NCBI RefSeq assembly: GCF_025997855.1
Contig: NZ_AP026560.1
Location: forward strand, 1,204,001 to 1,268,000
Direction: 5' to 3'
DNA from: Deinococcus aetherius
GTDB lineage: Bacteria > Deinococcota > Deinococci > Deinococcales > Deinococcaceae
Length of the DNA stretch: 64,000 nt
The position numbers and the translations under genes were made by a program. The notes under the pieces are model-generated. The model saw only the letters and a list, made by a program, of their open reading frames with translations. It was not told the origin of the DNA and searched no databases. This document shows positions 30,351 to 44,100 of the stretch, piece after piece; position 1 is the stretch's first letter; each line of letters begins with the position of its first letter.

Positions 30351-30382
30351 GAGAAACCCCCGCCCAGGCGACGGGGGTTCTC
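30351..30382. terminator. Bidirectional terminator between convergent lipoprotein genes
   Basis: GAGAAACCCCCG (30351-30362) pairs with CGGGGGTTCTC (30372-30382) with one bulge. It has A-rich and T-rich arms suited to termination from both sides, and lies between two converging genes. Confidence 0.7.
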
Positions 30383-30396
30383 TGCGCCCAGGGGGC

Positions 30397-33459
<3,063 letters not shown>

Positions 33460-34128
33460 TTCGGTTCCTCTCGGTTTTGAGCGCATCCTGACGGCAGGAT
33501 GAGCCGCCACAAAAGCCAGCGGACTGGCTTTCGCTTCCCGGGCGGGATAGGATGCGGCGAACCGGTTCAAATTCGGTTCACCGTTTGGCTCACAGATGTC
33601 GCAGTCGGGGCCTTCAACGGATGGCGGCGCTGCGGTGGCCGGGAGCGTGACGTGCTCCTTGGCCACTGGCCGCTGTCGATCCTCTCTATACGGTGCTGGT
33701 TTGAGCCTCGCGGCCTTCTTGCTGCGCCTGGAGCAGGCGACGAGCGGTCGGCTTGGCCGGGTGATCCCTCCACTTCTTCAGGTTCGGAAAGCCTTGGACG
33801 GAAGCATCATCGGCTACACAGGGGTGAACTTCATCTCCACCTCCCCCGACATTGTGGTATATCCAACAACATAGGCGGCTTTAAAGTTCTCATGGTGAGA
33901 AATCTTAAGGGTGTTCGGAGGATAACGATTTGATGAGTTGCGTGACCCCAGGAAGGGGTTGCCGGGTGGGGCAGAAGCATGGTGGGTGGAGCCTGAGCCG
34001 AGCCGGTTCCGCCCCGCCCTCATGAGTGGCGGTCCTGGAGAAGAGAGGAGGACGGTTTCGTTCCCGGTGGGGCTTTAACCGTGCCTCACCCCCCCGTGCC
34101 CTCGGCGGCGGGGCGCCACAATCGCGCT
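33460..34128. other. Region of about 670 bp without a convincing gene
   Basis: Apart from the leader hairpins at 33484-33531, I see no recognisable gene here. An open frame at 33596-33874 (+, 92 codons) has no ribosome site or family likeness. Composition drops in GC around 33800-33930, suggesting decayed foreign DNA. The msrA promoter lies at its right end. Confidence 0.6.
33484..33531 (-). promoter_or_regulatory. Two stem-loops in the leader of the DUF11 lipoprotein gene
   Basis: CATCCTG/CAGGATG (33484-33501) and AAAGCCAG/CTGGCTTT (33512-33531) form two small perfect hairpins 25-75 nt upstream of the start. On the minus strand the second has a TCCG loop of the stable UNCG type and is followed by TTGTGG. 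The pair may stabilise the mRNA or attenuate it. I could not match them to a known riboswitch class. Confidence 0.45.
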
Positions 34129-34680
34129 ATGACTTCTCTTCCAAGGGGCGGGCAGCAGGCTATCTTCGCGGGCGGGTGCTTCTGGTGCACCGAGGCGGTG
34201 TTCAAGGACATGCGGGGCGTCCTGCGGGTCGAGAGCGGGTACATCGGCGGTCACCTGCCGAATCCCGACTACCGCAGCGTGTGCGAGGGCACGACCGGGC
34301 ACGCGGAGGCGGTGCGCCTCACCTTCGACCCCTCGCAGGTCAGCTTCAGAGACCTCCTCACGCTCTTTTTCGCCACGCACGATCCCACCAGCCTCAACCG
34401 TCAGGGCGGGGACGTGGGCACCCAGTACCGCAGCGCCGTCTTTCCCCTGAGTGCGGAGCAGGAGCGCGAGACGCGCGAGGTGATCGCCGACCTCGACGGT
34501 CAGGGCGTGTTCGACCGCCCCATCGTGACCACGGTCGAGCCCGCGAGCGAGTTCTACGTGGCCGAGGACTACCACCAGGACTTTTACGCGCGCAACCCCC
34601 GCCAGGGCTACTGTGTGGCGGTGATCGCCCCCAAGGTCGCCAAGCTGCGCAAGGAGTACGGCGACCGCCTGCGGGCGTAG
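34129..34680 (+). CDS. msrA: Peptide methionine-S-sulfoxide reductase
   Basis: Repairs oxidised methionine in proteins. The 183-residue product has the catalytic motif [11 protein letters not shown] (Cys17), then [41 protein letters not shown] and the C-terminal [17 protein letters not shown] with the recycling Cys, as in MsrA. CACAAT lies 6 nt before ATG 34129, a leaderless layout with a weakened -10. It complements SodA in oxidative protection. Confidence 0.95.
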   Translation: MTSLPRGGQQAIFAGGCFWCTEAVFKDMRGVLRVESGYIGGHLPNPDYRSVCEGTTGHAEAVRLTFDPSQVSFRDLLTLFFATHDPTSLNRQGGDVGTQYRSAVFPLSAEQERETREVIADLDGQGVFDRPIVTTVEPASEFYVAEDYHQDFYARNPRQGYCVAVIAPKVAKLRKEYGDRLRA

Positions 34681-34943
34681 ACGGCGCGGGCAGGAGGAGG
34701 CGCGGCGCCAGGGTGGGCCGCGCCCCTCGCATTGGGCGCCGGACGAACGACGTTCCCTGACTCGTCAGGCCATGCAACAGGGCGGCGCGAAGGTTTCGAC
34801 TTACTCCGCATGACGGCGTGTTTCCGCCGGAAGGTCGAGGGCTCGGCAGAGCTGAAGGGTTCCGTCCACCACGTCGGACCTGTGCGGGTTGGAGTCGCCC
34901 CGACGGCACCCTGGCCGCGATTCGCCCTATGGTGTGGGGCAGC

Positions 34944-35561
34944 ATGAGCCGAGGCGACGCGAGCCCCGAGATGGAGCGGTTACACGACGCGTGGTGGGCC
35001 TTCGAGGAGCTGCGCCGCTGCGGGCTGGATCCTGACCGCTGCGACGCCCTGCTGCTGCGGGCCTACGGCTACCGCGACGAGGCGGTCGCCTACCGGCTGG
35101 CGCCCATCGACCGGGTGGGGGAGTTGCGGCTCCAGCTCAAGAACGCCTACTTCCAGAACCTCCAGTACGAGTGGTTCAGTGAACTCAGCCGGGACGACGT
35201 GCTCGCCCTCTTGCCCCAGCTCGTCCCCGCCTCCATGCACTGGGACCCGAACGGCAACCGCCTGCTCGTGGACTTCGTCAACGTGGCCCTCGACGCCCTG
35301 CCGCGCGAGCAGGCGCGCGAGATTTACCTGCACGCCTTCACGACTTACCTCCAGAGCTTCGGCTACTACGCGCGGGCCACCCCCGAGGAGAGGACCCGCA
35401 TCCTGCGGGACTACATGTGGCTGGGCCGCCAGCACCTCTACCGCTCGGCGACCGCCCGGGAAAACCGGCTGGCCCTGGAGCGGATCATCGCCGACCGGCT
35501 GGGGGAGGAGGCGGTGGCGCTCTACCACGTGGGGCTGGACGCGGCGCGGGAGGGCCCGTGA
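34944..35561 (+). CDS. Helical protein of unknown function
   Basis: A 205-residue soluble protein, predominantly alpha-helical by inspection, with many aromatic and charged residues ([77 protein letters not shown]). I do not recognise a family. In-frame ATG 34929 and GTG 34932 are alternative starts five and four codons upstream; ATG 34944 follows GGGGC. Its stop is 1 nt from the stop of the converging MOSC gene. It is probably lineage-restricted. Confidence 0.7.
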   Translation: MSRGDASPEMERLHDAWWAFEELRRCGLDPDRCDALLLRAYGYRDEAVAYRLAPIDRVGELRLQLKNAYFQNLQYEWFSELSRDDVLALLPQLVPASMHWDPNGNRLLVDFVNVALDALPREQAREIYLHAFTTYLQSFGYYARATPEERTRILRDYMWLGRQHLYRSATARENRLALERIIADRLGEEAVALYHVGLDAAREGP

Positions 35562-35562
35562 C

Positions 35563-36210
35563 TCAGGTGGACTCCACCCCGCCCAGCCTCTCCTCCAGTC
35601 CCCGCCGGAAGCGGACGGCGAGGGGGGCGGTGAGGTAACGCTCCAGGGTCTCGCGGACCGGCGGGTCCCCCAGCCAGGCGCCGAAGAGTTCCGCGACCGT
35701 CGGCGCTCCTGCGGGGGCGGCCCGCTCTCGTGTCACCTCGTCCCCCCGGCCCACGTCGCCCGTCTCCAGCACCCGGGTGTAGAAGCCGGGACGGCGGGCC
35801 CGCGCAAAGGCTTTCACGAAGCCCGCGTCCTCCAGCCTGGCCCCCAGGGTGGCGCAGGGGATACGCGGCGCCGTCACCTCCAGCAGCACGGTGCCCACCC
35901 GGAACCTCTCGCCGACCCGCACCCCCGCCGATTCGAGGCCGCCGACGAGCAGGTTCTCGCCGAAGAAGCCCGGTTCGGGGGCGCGGCCCAGGACCCCCGC
36001 CCAGTGGTCGTAGTCCTCCTGGGTGTAGACGTAGACGGCCTGATCGGGGCCGCCGTGGTACTTACGGTTCATCACCCGGTCGCCGTCCAGCCCCTCCACG
36101 GTCACCCGCACCCGGCCGGGCACGGGATGTTTGCAAATGCCGGTCACGACCGTCCGGTGGCCGACCTGGGCGGCGGTGGGCTGGCCGACGTTCACGCTGA
36201 GGACCTTCAC
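35563..36210 (-). CDS. MOSC-domain protein (YiiM-like)
   Basis: A 215-residue protein with the MOSC domain seen in molybdenum-cofactor-dependent sulfur-transfer proteins. It has [27 protein letters not shown] near residue 40, [13 protein letters not shown], the conserved Cys in [14 protein letters not shown] near 122 and a C-terminal helical extension as in YiiM. YiiM-type proteins help reduce N-hydroxylated bases, and that role is possible here. The start is GTG 36210, giving VKVLSVNVG. It diverges from the phospholipase D-like gene. Confidence 0.88.
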   Translation of the reverse strand: MKVLSVNVGQPTAAQVGHRTVVTGICKHPVPGRVRVTVEGLDGDRVMNRKYHGGPDQAVYVYTQEDYDHWAGVLGRAPEPGFFGENLLVGGLESAGVRVGERFRVGTVLLEVTAPRIPCATLGARLEDAGFVKAFARARRPGFYTRVLETGDVGRGDEVTRERAAPAGAPTVAELFGAWLGDPPVRETLERYLTAPLAVRFRRGLEERLGGVEST

Positions 36211-36357
36211 GCGGGCCGCCCCGCCCGGCCTGTCCCTTCCTGGGGTGTGCTGCGGGTCATGCCGCAGGCTAGCAGCCGGGGGATGGGCGAGTCAGCGCCG
36301 ACGGGACTGTGCCGAGGTTCGCCCCCCGTGGGCCGGGCCGGACGCTAGCCTGCGGCC

Positions 36358-37944
36358 GTGCTCCCCGCCCGCCCCCGCCCGCTCGCCTGGGCGCTCGCCC
36401 TCCTGACCCTGCTCGCGGGCCCGGGCTCGGAGGCGGGGCGGGTCGTCTTCCCAGCGGGCTTCGAGGTCGTGCGCGGCGCGCTTCCCCGGCCCGACCTCGC
36501 CCCCCTCGACGGTCTGGGCCTGAACACCTGCCCGCCGCCCGCCTCGCCCCTCGACCGCCTGCTGTACGAACGCACCCATGGGCAGGGCGCCGCCCTGAGC
36601 TGCGGCAACCGGGTGGAGGGGCTGCTGCACTTCCCGAACGCCGACCCCGCCTACAGCGCCCAGCCGCCCCGTGCGGGGGGAGCCTTCGAGCTGCTGGACG
36701 ACGAGGTGCGGAAGACGCGCGACGAACTCCTGATCGCCAACATGCTCTGGGACGACGGCCCGGACGCTCCCGGCGCGGGGCTCGCGCGGGCGGTCGCCGA
36801 CCTGCGCCGGGACCTTGCCGCCCACCCCGAGCGCCACCCGAGGGGGCTCACCGTGCGGCTGTTGCTCGGGAACTCCATCCGGCTCGGCGACCTCCTCGAC
36901 CCGACCGCGAACGCCTATCACGCCGCGCGGCACCTGCTGGAGGCGGGCGTGCCGCTGGTGGGGGACACGGTGCCCGGCTGGCGGCTGGAGATCGCCAACT
37001 ACGCCTACGCGCTGCCTCACAGCCACGTCAAGCTCGTCGTGCAGGACGGCGAGACGGTGCTCACGGGCGGCTTCAACGTCAGCCTCTTCCACGTCCCGGC
37101 GCAGGCTCCGGGGGGGCGCGGCCTCGACCTCGCCGACCTCGCCGTGCGGGTGCACGGCCCGGTCGCCCGGCACGCGGTCGCCACCTTCCGCGACGGGTGG
37201 CGGCTCAGTCGGGGGCTGACCTGCCGCGTGAATCCCACACCCGCAACGCTGCGGCGGGACTGCTCCTTCTCGCGGCCCACCTCCCCGTGGCCGCTGGTCT
37301 GGACGGGCCCCGCCCCCGCCGCCGGAACCGCGCGCGTCTACGGCCTCTACCGCCGAAGCGGCTACACGGACGCCGACGACGCGGTGGTCGCCCTCTTCGG
37401 CGCGGCCCGCACGAGCGTCGACGTGATGCAGTCGCAGGTGAGCGGCACCCTGGGCTGCGTGGGCAGGCTCTCCGAGCCGGGCGGGTGTGGGCCCGCCCTC
37501 GGGCTCCCGGTGTGGCGGGCCGCCGTCCGGGCGATCCGCGAGCGGGGCGTCCGGCTGCGGCTGCTCCTCGACTACGACCCCCTGCTCCAGGCCGAGACGC
37601 TCGCCTTCCTGCGGGGGCTGGAGGCCGAACTCGCCCCGCTGGGGCTGGCGGACCACGTTCAGGCCCGCTGGTACGGCCCGGCGGGGGGGCTGCACACCAA
37701 GGCCGCCCTGATCGACGCTCAGATGCTCACGGTGGGAAGCCAGAACCTCCACCACTCGGCCTTCGGGCCCCTGGGGCTCAGCGAGTACACCCTGGCGACG
37801 AGCGACGCCGGGGCCATCGCCGAGTACAGGCGGATGTTCGCCTTCGAGTGGGGACGCTCGCGGCCCATCCGCGCGCCGTGGTGGCTCCCCGCCGAGGTGA
37901 CCGAGCCGCCGCAGCCCAGGGTCCAGCCCGGGGACCGCCGGTAG
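36358..37944 (+). CDS. Secreted phospholipase D-like protein
   Basis: A 528-residue protein with an N-terminal signal segment (PLAWALALLTLLAGPGSEA). Two PLD catalytic motifs are seen: HSHVKLVVQDGETVLTGGFN near residue 220 (H-x-K-x4-D, with N of FN) and LHTKAALIDAQMLTVGSQN near 445. Two motifs make one active site in this superfamily, whose members hydrolyse phospholipids, transfer phosphatidyl groups (cardiolipin synthase) or cut nucleic acid. TAGCCT lies 6 nt before GTG 36358. Several cysteines in the secreted part may form disulfides. Confidence 0.88.
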   Translation: MLPARPRPLAWALALLTLLAGPGSEAGRVVFPAGFEVVRGALPRPDLAPLDGLGLNTCPPPASPLDRLLYERTHGQGAALSCGNRVEGLLHFPNADPAYSAQPPRAGGAFELLDDEVRKTRDELLIANMLWDDGPDAPGAGLARAVADLRRDLAAHPERHPRGLTVRLLLGNSIRLGDLLDPTANAYHAARHLLEAGVPLVGDTVPGWRLEIANYAYALPHSHVKLVVQDGETVLTGGFNVSLFHVPAQAPGGRGLDLADLAVRVHGPVARHAVATFRDGWRLSRGLTCRVNPTPATLRRDCSFSRPTSPWPLVWTGPAPAAGTARVYGLYRRSGYTDADDAVVALFGAARTSVDVMQSQVSGTLGCVGRLSEPGGCGPALGLPVWRAAVRAIRERGVRLRLLLDYDPLLQAETLAFLRGLEAELAPLGLADHVQARWYGPAGGLHTKAALIDAQMLTVGSQNLHHSAFGPLGLSEYTLATSDAGAIAEYRRMFAFEWGRSRPIRAPWWLPAEVTEPPQPRVQPGDRR

Positions 37945-38024
37945 GGCCGCCTTCTTGTGCTCCTCCCCCTGGTGACGTTAGATGCGCAATACGAAGAACA
38001 GCGTCTCAGCCGAGGTCCTTTTCT

Positions 38025-38200
38025 CCCTCTCCCCTTGCGGGAGAGGGCCGGGGAGAGGGGTGACGAGCGCAGCTCGTCCTTCTCCTGGACGGCACAAACG
38101 CCCTAACAACCCGTTTCGCAATTCACACCGGGCGTTTATGGGGGAGTTGGGACTCGCAGAGCGGTGCGGCAGAGGGGGCAAGCGCGGCTGCCCACCCGTG
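38025..38200. repeat. Dispersed repeat module before the membrane/RNHCP genes
   Basis: The gap 37945-38286 has no gene. It contains a perfect hairpin CCCTCTCCC/GGGAGAGGG (38025-38047), the 12-mer CCCTAACAACCC (38101-38112) and a block from 38139 (GGGGGAGTTGGGACTCGCAG) that matches the block at about 28418 with scattered changes. These are parts of the same repeat family as 28403-28603 in a different order. Confidence 0.55.
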
Positions 38201-38286
38201 CCCCGCACCGCTCAAGCCCTCCCTCTCCCCGACCCCTCGTAACCCCTCCCCCCGTCCGCCGCGCGGCACTGTGCTGCAATACTGGG

Positions 38287-38721
38287 GTGAGTCCCCAGGC
38301 CCCCCGCGACGCCTCCCCCTTCGACCCGGCCCTGGCGCAGACGGGGCGGACGCCCACGCTGGTGGTGCTCGCCGGGCTCTTCATGCTGGCGACCACGCCC
38401 TTTCTCGGGCGGCTCCTTCAGGGGCAGACCGACAACCTAGCGCGCAATGTGCTGTACGCCGCCGCGACCGCCGTGCTGCTGGCGCAGGTGTGGCGCGGCA
38501 GCGTGTGGGCATGGCGTCTCACGGTGGGCTTCAGCATCCTGGCAGGCCTGCTCGTCTTCGTGGTGGGGATGCTCGCGGGCGTGAGCAACTGGCAGGGCTG
38601 GATCGTGAGCCTCGCCGGGCTCGGGTTCCTCCTCTTGGGGACGTGCCTCGTCGGGGTGTCCAGCATCCGCGCCTTCCTCGACTCGCGCTGGACGCGCCGG
38701 GGCAGGGGAGGCCGCGCGTGA
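38287..38721 (+). CDS. Small four-helix membrane protein
   Basis: A 144-residue protein with four clear hydrophobic segments: TLVVLAGLFMLATTPFL near residue 22, VLYAAATAVLLAQVW near 57, LTVGFSILAGLLVFVVGML near 80 and WIVSLAGLGFLLLGTCLVGV near 105, ending in an Arg-rich tail (DSRWTRRGRGGRA) likely to be cytoplasmic. No family is recognised. GTG 38287 is the best start. The stop overlaps the GTG of the RNHCP gene (GTGA), so the two are coupled. Confidence 0.75.
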   Translation: MSPQAPRDASPFDPALAQTGRTPTLVVLAGLFMLATTPFLGRLLQGQTDNLARNVLYAAATAVLLAQVWRGSVWAWRLTVGFSILAGLLVFVVGMLAGVSNWQGWIVSLAGLGFLLLGTCLVGVSSIRAFLDSRWTRRGRGGRA

Positions 38722-39062
38722 CGGGCCCGAGGCGCTTCACCGTGCGGGGCACCAACAACGCCTTCACGTGCGTCCACTGCGGGGCGGAGGTGCGGCCTCT
38801 GGAGAACGGCTCGGTGCGTAACCACTGCCCGGCCTGCCTGTATTCCCTGCATGTGGACGTGCAGCCCGGCGACCGCGCGAACGACTGCCGGGGTCCCCTG
38901 CGGCCGGTCGGGGTCGAGCAGAGCGGCAAGAAGGGCTGGGTCATCCTCTACCGCTGCGAGAAGTGCGGCGGGGAGGGGCGGAACAGGGCGGCCCTCGACG
39001 ATCCGGTGCAGCCCGACAGTTGGGACGCCCTCGTGGCACTGAGCACCGGCACGCGGGGTTGA
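38718..39062 (+). CDS. RNHCP-domain protein
   Basis: A 114-residue protein of the RNHCP family, named for the RNHCP motif, here SVRNHCPACLYSLHVD near residue 33. Other conserved parts are NNAFTCVHCGAEV, GDRANDCRGPLRPVGVE and ILYRCEKCGGEGRNRAALDD. Seven cysteines, six of them in pairs or clusters (CVHC, CPAC, CEKC), point to a zinc-binding fold. The biochemical role of the family is unknown. It overlaps the membrane-protein gene by 4 nt. Confidence 0.88.
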   Translation: MTGPRRFTVRGTNNAFTCVHCGAEVRPLENGSVRNHCPACLYSLHVDVQPGDRANDCRGPLRPVGVEQSGKKGWVILYRCEKCGGEGRNRAALDDPVQPDSWDALVALSTGTRG

Positions 39063-39117
39063 GGCAGGTCAGGCAGCGGCCCCGGGGGGTGGGGAAGGGG
39101 TTGCTATGCTGCCCGGC

Positions 39118-39291
39118 ATGGTGCTGTGGCTCGTCGTTCTGTTCATCGCGCTGAGCGCGACCCTGATCCTCGCGCTCACCCTCGGCCCTCTGCGGAAGGC
39201 GGCCAACGTCCGCGTGCTGCGGCTGCTCGCGGCGGTCCAGTACGCGGCGGCCCTCGTCCTCGTGGGCGCCCGCCTGACGGGGAACGCGTGA
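39118..39291 (+). CDS. Very small membrane protein
   Basis: A 57-residue protein with two hydrophobic helices (VLWLVVLFIALSATLILALTL and LRLLAAVQYAAALVLVGA) joined by a basic loop, so it is probably a hairpin in the membrane. TATGCT (39105-39110) lies 7 nt before ATG 39118, a leaderless promoter that opens this unit. Its TGA overlaps the GTG of the MBL gene (GTGA). The role is unknown. Confidence 0.75.
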   Translation: MVLWLVVLFIALSATLILALTLGPLRKAANVRVLRLLAAVQYAAALVLVGARLTGNA

Positions 39292-40204
39292 CAGCCCCCG
39301 GCGCGGCGGTGCGGACCCTCGACCTGCACTTCCAGGGCGTGCCGGGCGTCATCGCCGCCTCGGTCCTCGACACCGGGGACGGTCTGGCCGTCGTGGACGT
39401 GGGGCCGGGGAGTACCCTGCCGGGGCTGGAAGCGGGCCTGTCGGAGATGGGCGCCTCGCTGAGCGACGTCCGGCACGTCCTCCTCACGCACATCCACCTC
39501 GACCACGCGGGCGCGACGGGAACGATCCTGGAGCGGGTGCCGGGAGTGCGGGCCTACGTCCACGAGCGAGGCGCGGCGCACCTGTCGCGGCCCGAGCGGC
39601 TGCTGGCAAGCGCGGGGCAGATCTACGGGGACGAGATGGAGCGCCTGTGGGGCGAGATGCGGCCGGTGGACCCGGGACGCCTGACCATCCTCTCGGGTGG
39701 CGAGACCCTGCGCGTCGGGCGGCTGGAAGTGCGCCCGCTGTACACGCCCGGGCACGCCGTCCACCACCTCGCCTACCACGTCGGGGACGACCTCTTCGTG
39801 GGGGATGTCGGCGGCATCCGGCTGAGCGGGCGGCAGACCCCGCGCGCCCCCACCCCGCCGCCCGACATTGACCTCCCCGCCTGGCGTGAGAGCGTCGCCG
39901 CCCTGCGCGAGTTGGAGGCCCGCACCCTGCACCTCGCCCACTTCGGAGCCTACCCTAACTCGGCGGCCCACTGGGACGGCCTGCTGGGCACCCTCGACGT
40001 GGACGCCGGGCGGGTCCGCGAGGGGCTGGAGCGCGGCCAGGACACGCGGGACCTCACCGATGCCTTCACCCGCGCGCTGCTGGACGACCTGCGGGCGGAA
40101 GACTCCGACCTCCCCGCCCGGTACGAGTTCGCCTGCCCCCCCTGGATGAGCGTGCAGGGGCTCGTCCGCTACTGGGGGCGGGCGGCGGCGCGCGGGAAGG
40201 TCTG

Positions 40205-40205
<1 letters not shown>
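39288..40205 (+). CDS. Metallo-beta-lactamase-fold hydrolase
   Basis: A 305-residue metallohydrolase. The zinc motif THIHLDHAGATG lies near residue 67, then the His in YTPGHAVHHLAYH near 150, the bridging Asp in LFVGDVGGIRL near 168 and a late LAHFGAYP His near 220, the order of the MBL superfamily (glyoxalase II/quorum-lactonase-like). The substrate is unknown. GTG 39288 overlaps the upstream stop, and its own TGA overlaps the purD ATG (TGATG), making a three-gene translationally coupled chain. Confidence 0.88.
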
Positions 40206-41458
<1,253 letters not shown>

Positions 41459-41512
41459 CCCCCGCCCGCCCCACGCGCTAGCATCCGCCTGCCCCGGTTG
41501 GCCGGGGTGAGG

Positions 41513-41595
<83 letters not shown>

Positions 41596-41609
41596 GCAAG
41601 AAGCGAGAG

Positions 41610-41632
41610 CCCCCGCCCCGGCGGGGGTTTTT
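41610..41632 (+). terminator. Terminator after tRNA-Leu
   Basis: CCCCCGC pairs with GCGGGGG around CCCG, directly followed by TTTTT. It is a classical intrinsic terminator 15 nt after the tRNA. Confidence 0.9.
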
Positions 41633-41745
41633 GCTCGGGTGTGAGGCCGGGAGTGGAGGGGCGGGGGGATACCTGCTAGATTCTGCTGAGTGACGGCGGG
41701 CCTGGACCTCCGAATTCCGACCCCAGCCCTCCCCGAGGTAATCCC

Positions 41746-41970
41746 ATGATCCTGACCCTCTTCATCATCCTCTTCGCCCTCGTCTGCGTGGGGCTCGTGT
41801 TCTTCGTGCTCCTCCAGGTGCCCAAGCAGGCGGGGCTCTCGGCCAGCATGGCCTCCGGCGGCTCGCTGCTCGGCGGGCGCGGCGTCGAGGGCGGCCTGAT
41901 TCGCGTCACCAGCGTGCTCGGCGGGCTCTTCATGCTGCTCGCCCTCCTCATCGGCGTCGTCTCGCGCTGA
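41746..41970 (+). CDS. secG: SecG subunit of the Sec translocase
   Basis: A 74-residue protein with two membrane helices (LTLFIILFALVCVGLVFFVLLQ and RVTSVLGGLFMLLALLIGVVS) and the Gly/Ser-rich loop SASMASGGSLLGGRG of SecG, which aids SecYEG-driven protein export. GAGGT stands before ATG 41746. It forms its own unit with a terminator after it. Confidence 0.93.
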   Translation: MILTLFIILFALVCVGLVFFVLLQVPKQAGLSASMASGGSLLGGRGVEGGLIRVTSVLGGLFMLLALLIGVVSR

Positions 41971-41985
41971 GAGTTTCCCGGACAG

Positions 41986-42017
41986 ACCGCCGTTCCTGGG
42001 CCAGGGGCGGCGGTTTC
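41986..42017 (+). terminator. secG terminator
   Basis: ACCGCCG (41986-41992) pairs with CGGCGGT (42008-42014), then TTCG. The T tract is short. Confidence 0.6.
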
Positions 42018-42124
42018 GTGTTGAGTTCGGTGTTGATGCGCGCAATGGGGTGCTCCGGGACGAGCCAACACCATATCCATTTGATCCCTCTGGAACAATC
42101 TTTATGGGAACGTAACGATTCCTC

Positions 42125-42153
42125 TTGACCTCTTTGGGGTCGGTTCATATATT
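42125..42153 (+). promoter_or_regulatory. Sigma-70-type promoter of the peptide ABC operon
   Basis: TTGACC (42125-42130), a 17-nt spacer and TATATT (42148-42153) give a near-consensus promoter. The leader of about 95 nt ends in AGGAGG, 8 nt before ATG 42258. Confidence 0.8.
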
Positions 42154-42257
42154 GGCGACGCTGGAATCCCTGACATCCTCTGCTTTCCACCCTTCCCGGT
42201 TTGCGCCCGGGGACGCGCCCATATCCTGATCCCGTTTCAAGCCTCAGGAGGCTTCCT

Positions 42258-44009
42258 ATGAAAAGAGCAATGTTCGTTGCCCTGGCGATGACCCTTGGGT
42301 CGGCCGTCGCGGCCCCCTTCGTGTACCCGGCGGCCTGGACGGCGGAGCAGAACACCGCGAACAAGCGCGGCGGCGAGTTCCGGAGCTACACCATCTCGGA
42401 CTTCAAGACGATCAACCCCTTCACCTCGGCGGAGGCGGAGAGCATTCCCCTGAGGATGGGCGAGGGTGCGGGCCTCTTTGTTCAAGATCCCCGGAACGAC
42501 GAGCTGATTCCCTACATGGCCGACGGCGCCCCCACGATCAGCAACAACGGTCGGAGGTTCGTGGTCAAGATTCGCCAGGGGATGAAGTTCAGCGACGGTC
42601 AGGCCATTACCGCCGACGACTGGGTGTCCACCTTCCGCATCCACACGGACGACAAGGTGGGCAGCAACTTCTACGACAACTTCTTCCTGAGCAAGAAGCC
42701 GATCACCCTCAAGAAGATCGACAACTACACGTTGCAGTTCGACTTCCCGCAGCAGAGCGCCTCGGCCCTGGTCACCATGAGCTACGCGCCCTGGCCCGAC
42801 CACATCTTCGGCAAGGCCTACCGTGAGGGCGGCGCCGAGGCGGTCAAGAAGCTCTGGACGCTGGGCACGCCCGCCAATCAGGTCGTGTCGCCCGGCATGT
42901 GGACGCTGGAGAGCTACCAGGCGGGCGAGCGCACGGTGCTGAAGAAAAACCCCTACTGGGGCGAGTGGAACAAGGACGCTCGCGGCAACGCGCTGCCCTA
43001 CCTCGACCGCTTCTCGTACCGGGTGACCCCGGACCTGAACGCCGCGCTGGCCGCGTTCCTGGCCGGGCAGATCGACACCTTCGGGCCGCGCAACGCCGAC
43101 GACCTCGCGCAGATCAAGCGCGCCATCGACGCGGGTAACCTCAAGGCGACCCTGATGCCCAACGTCAGCCCGCAGGCGAGCAGCCAGTGGATCGTCTTCA
43201 ACTGGAACAAGGCCTCCGACCCCGACAAGCAGCGCCTCTTCCGCGACGCGCGCTTCCGACGCGCGATGAGCCACATCGCCAACCGTCAGGCGATGGTGCA
43301 GCTCGCGCTGGGCGGACTCGGCACCGAGACCTACTACTCGGTCTACCCGATCTTCAAGAGCTACATCAACGACGCGGCCCCCAAGTACCGCTACGACCTC
43401 GCGCAGGCCAGCCGCCTGCTCGCGCAGCTCGGGTACACCAAGAAGAACGCCCAGGGTTACCTCGTCAACAACGCGGGCAAGGTGCTGGAGTTCAACCTGA
43501 GCACGAACGCGGGCAACACTGTGCGCGAGCAGCTCGGGCGCATCTTCGCGGACGAGGCGAAGAAGGTCGGCGTCAAGGTGAACTTCACGCCCATCGACTT
43601 CAACAACCTCGTGGGACAGCTCACCGCCAAGGGCGACAACCGGCCCTTCGACGCGATCTTGCTGGGCCTCTCGGGCGGCGACAACATCTGGCCCTTCGGG
43701 TCGAACGTCACGCCCTGCGGCGGCAACCTGCACGCCTACAACAACCCCACGAGCGGCGCCTGCCTGACCCCGCAAGAGTCGCTGATGACCAAGCTCTACT
43801 ACCAGGGTGACGCCACCCTGAACGTGGCCCAGCGCCGGACCATCGGGGCGCAGCTCCTCAAGACCGAGGCCGAACTCCAGCCCATCGTCTACCTCGTGGG
43901 CGGCAACTACCACGTGGCCTACAACGAGCGCCTGGGCGGCGAGTACCCGCGTGAACTGATGGACGCGTATTACCTCTCGCGCAACACCGCCCTGACGTTC
44001 ATCAAGTAA
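42258..44009 (+). CDS. Peptide/oligopeptide ABC transporter substrate-binding protein
   Basis: A 583-residue extracytoplasmic binding protein of family 5. A signal peptide (MKRAMFVALAMTLGSAVAA) is followed by DFKTINPFTSAEAESIPL, the conserved VVKIRQGMKFSDGQAITADDWVSTF near residue 115, and RFRRAMSHIANRQAMV near 335. It delivers peptides or similar solutes to the permeases encoded next. A strong ribosome site (AGGAGG) and its own promoter favour high expression. A GC-rich hairpin near 44014-44060 may separate it from the permease genes. Confidence 0.93.
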   Translation: MKRAMFVALAMTLGSAVAAPFVYPAAWTAEQNTANKRGGEFRSYTISDFKTINPFTSAEAESIPLRMGEGAGLFVQDPRNDELIPYMADGAPTISNNGRRFVVKIRQGMKFSDGQAITADDWVSTFRIHTDDKVGSNFYDNFFLSKKPITLKKIDNYTLQFDFPQQSASALVTMSYAPWPDHIFGKAYREGGAEAVKKLWTLGTPANQVVSPGMWTLESYQAGERTVLKKNPYWGEWNKDARGNALPYLDRFSYRVTPDLNAALAAFLAGQIDTFGPRNADDLAQIKRAIDAGNLKATLMPNVSPQASSQWIVFNWNKASDPDKQRLFRDARFRRAMSHIANRQAMVQLALGGLGTETYYSVYPIFKSYINDAAPKYRYDLAQASRLLAQLGYTKKNAQGYLVNNAGKVLEFNLSTNAGNTVREQLGRIFADEAKKVGVKVNFTPIDFNNLVGQLTAKGDNRPFDAILLGLSGGDNIWPFGSNVTPCGGNLHAYNNPTSGACLTPQESLMTKLYYQGDATLNVAQRRTIGAQLLKTEAELQPIVYLVGGNYHVAYNERLGGEYPRELMDAYYLSRNTALTFIK

Positions 44010-44100
44010 TCCACCTGCCACCGCGCACCCGGGGGTGGCTCGCGCGAGCGGGCCGCCCCCCACTGCATGACTCCCCCCCCTCGGCATCACAGGAGCCCCG

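Noticed and set aside
33460..33600. A riboswitch (cobalamin or cyclic-di-GMP type) in the DUF11 gene leader
   Set aside because: The GGGAAGCGAAAGCC stretch looked suggestive, but the conserved core segments of those classes are absent; only two simple hairpins remain.
33596..33874. A 92-codon plus-strand frame in the gap before msrA
   Set aside because: No ribosome site, no promoter box at the leaderless distance and no recognisable sequence; kept only as a note on the gap.
34818..34947. Upstream extension of the 34944 gene to 34818
   Set aside because: The extra residues are Arg/Pro-rich and shadow-like; ATG starts near 34929-34944 are more plausible.
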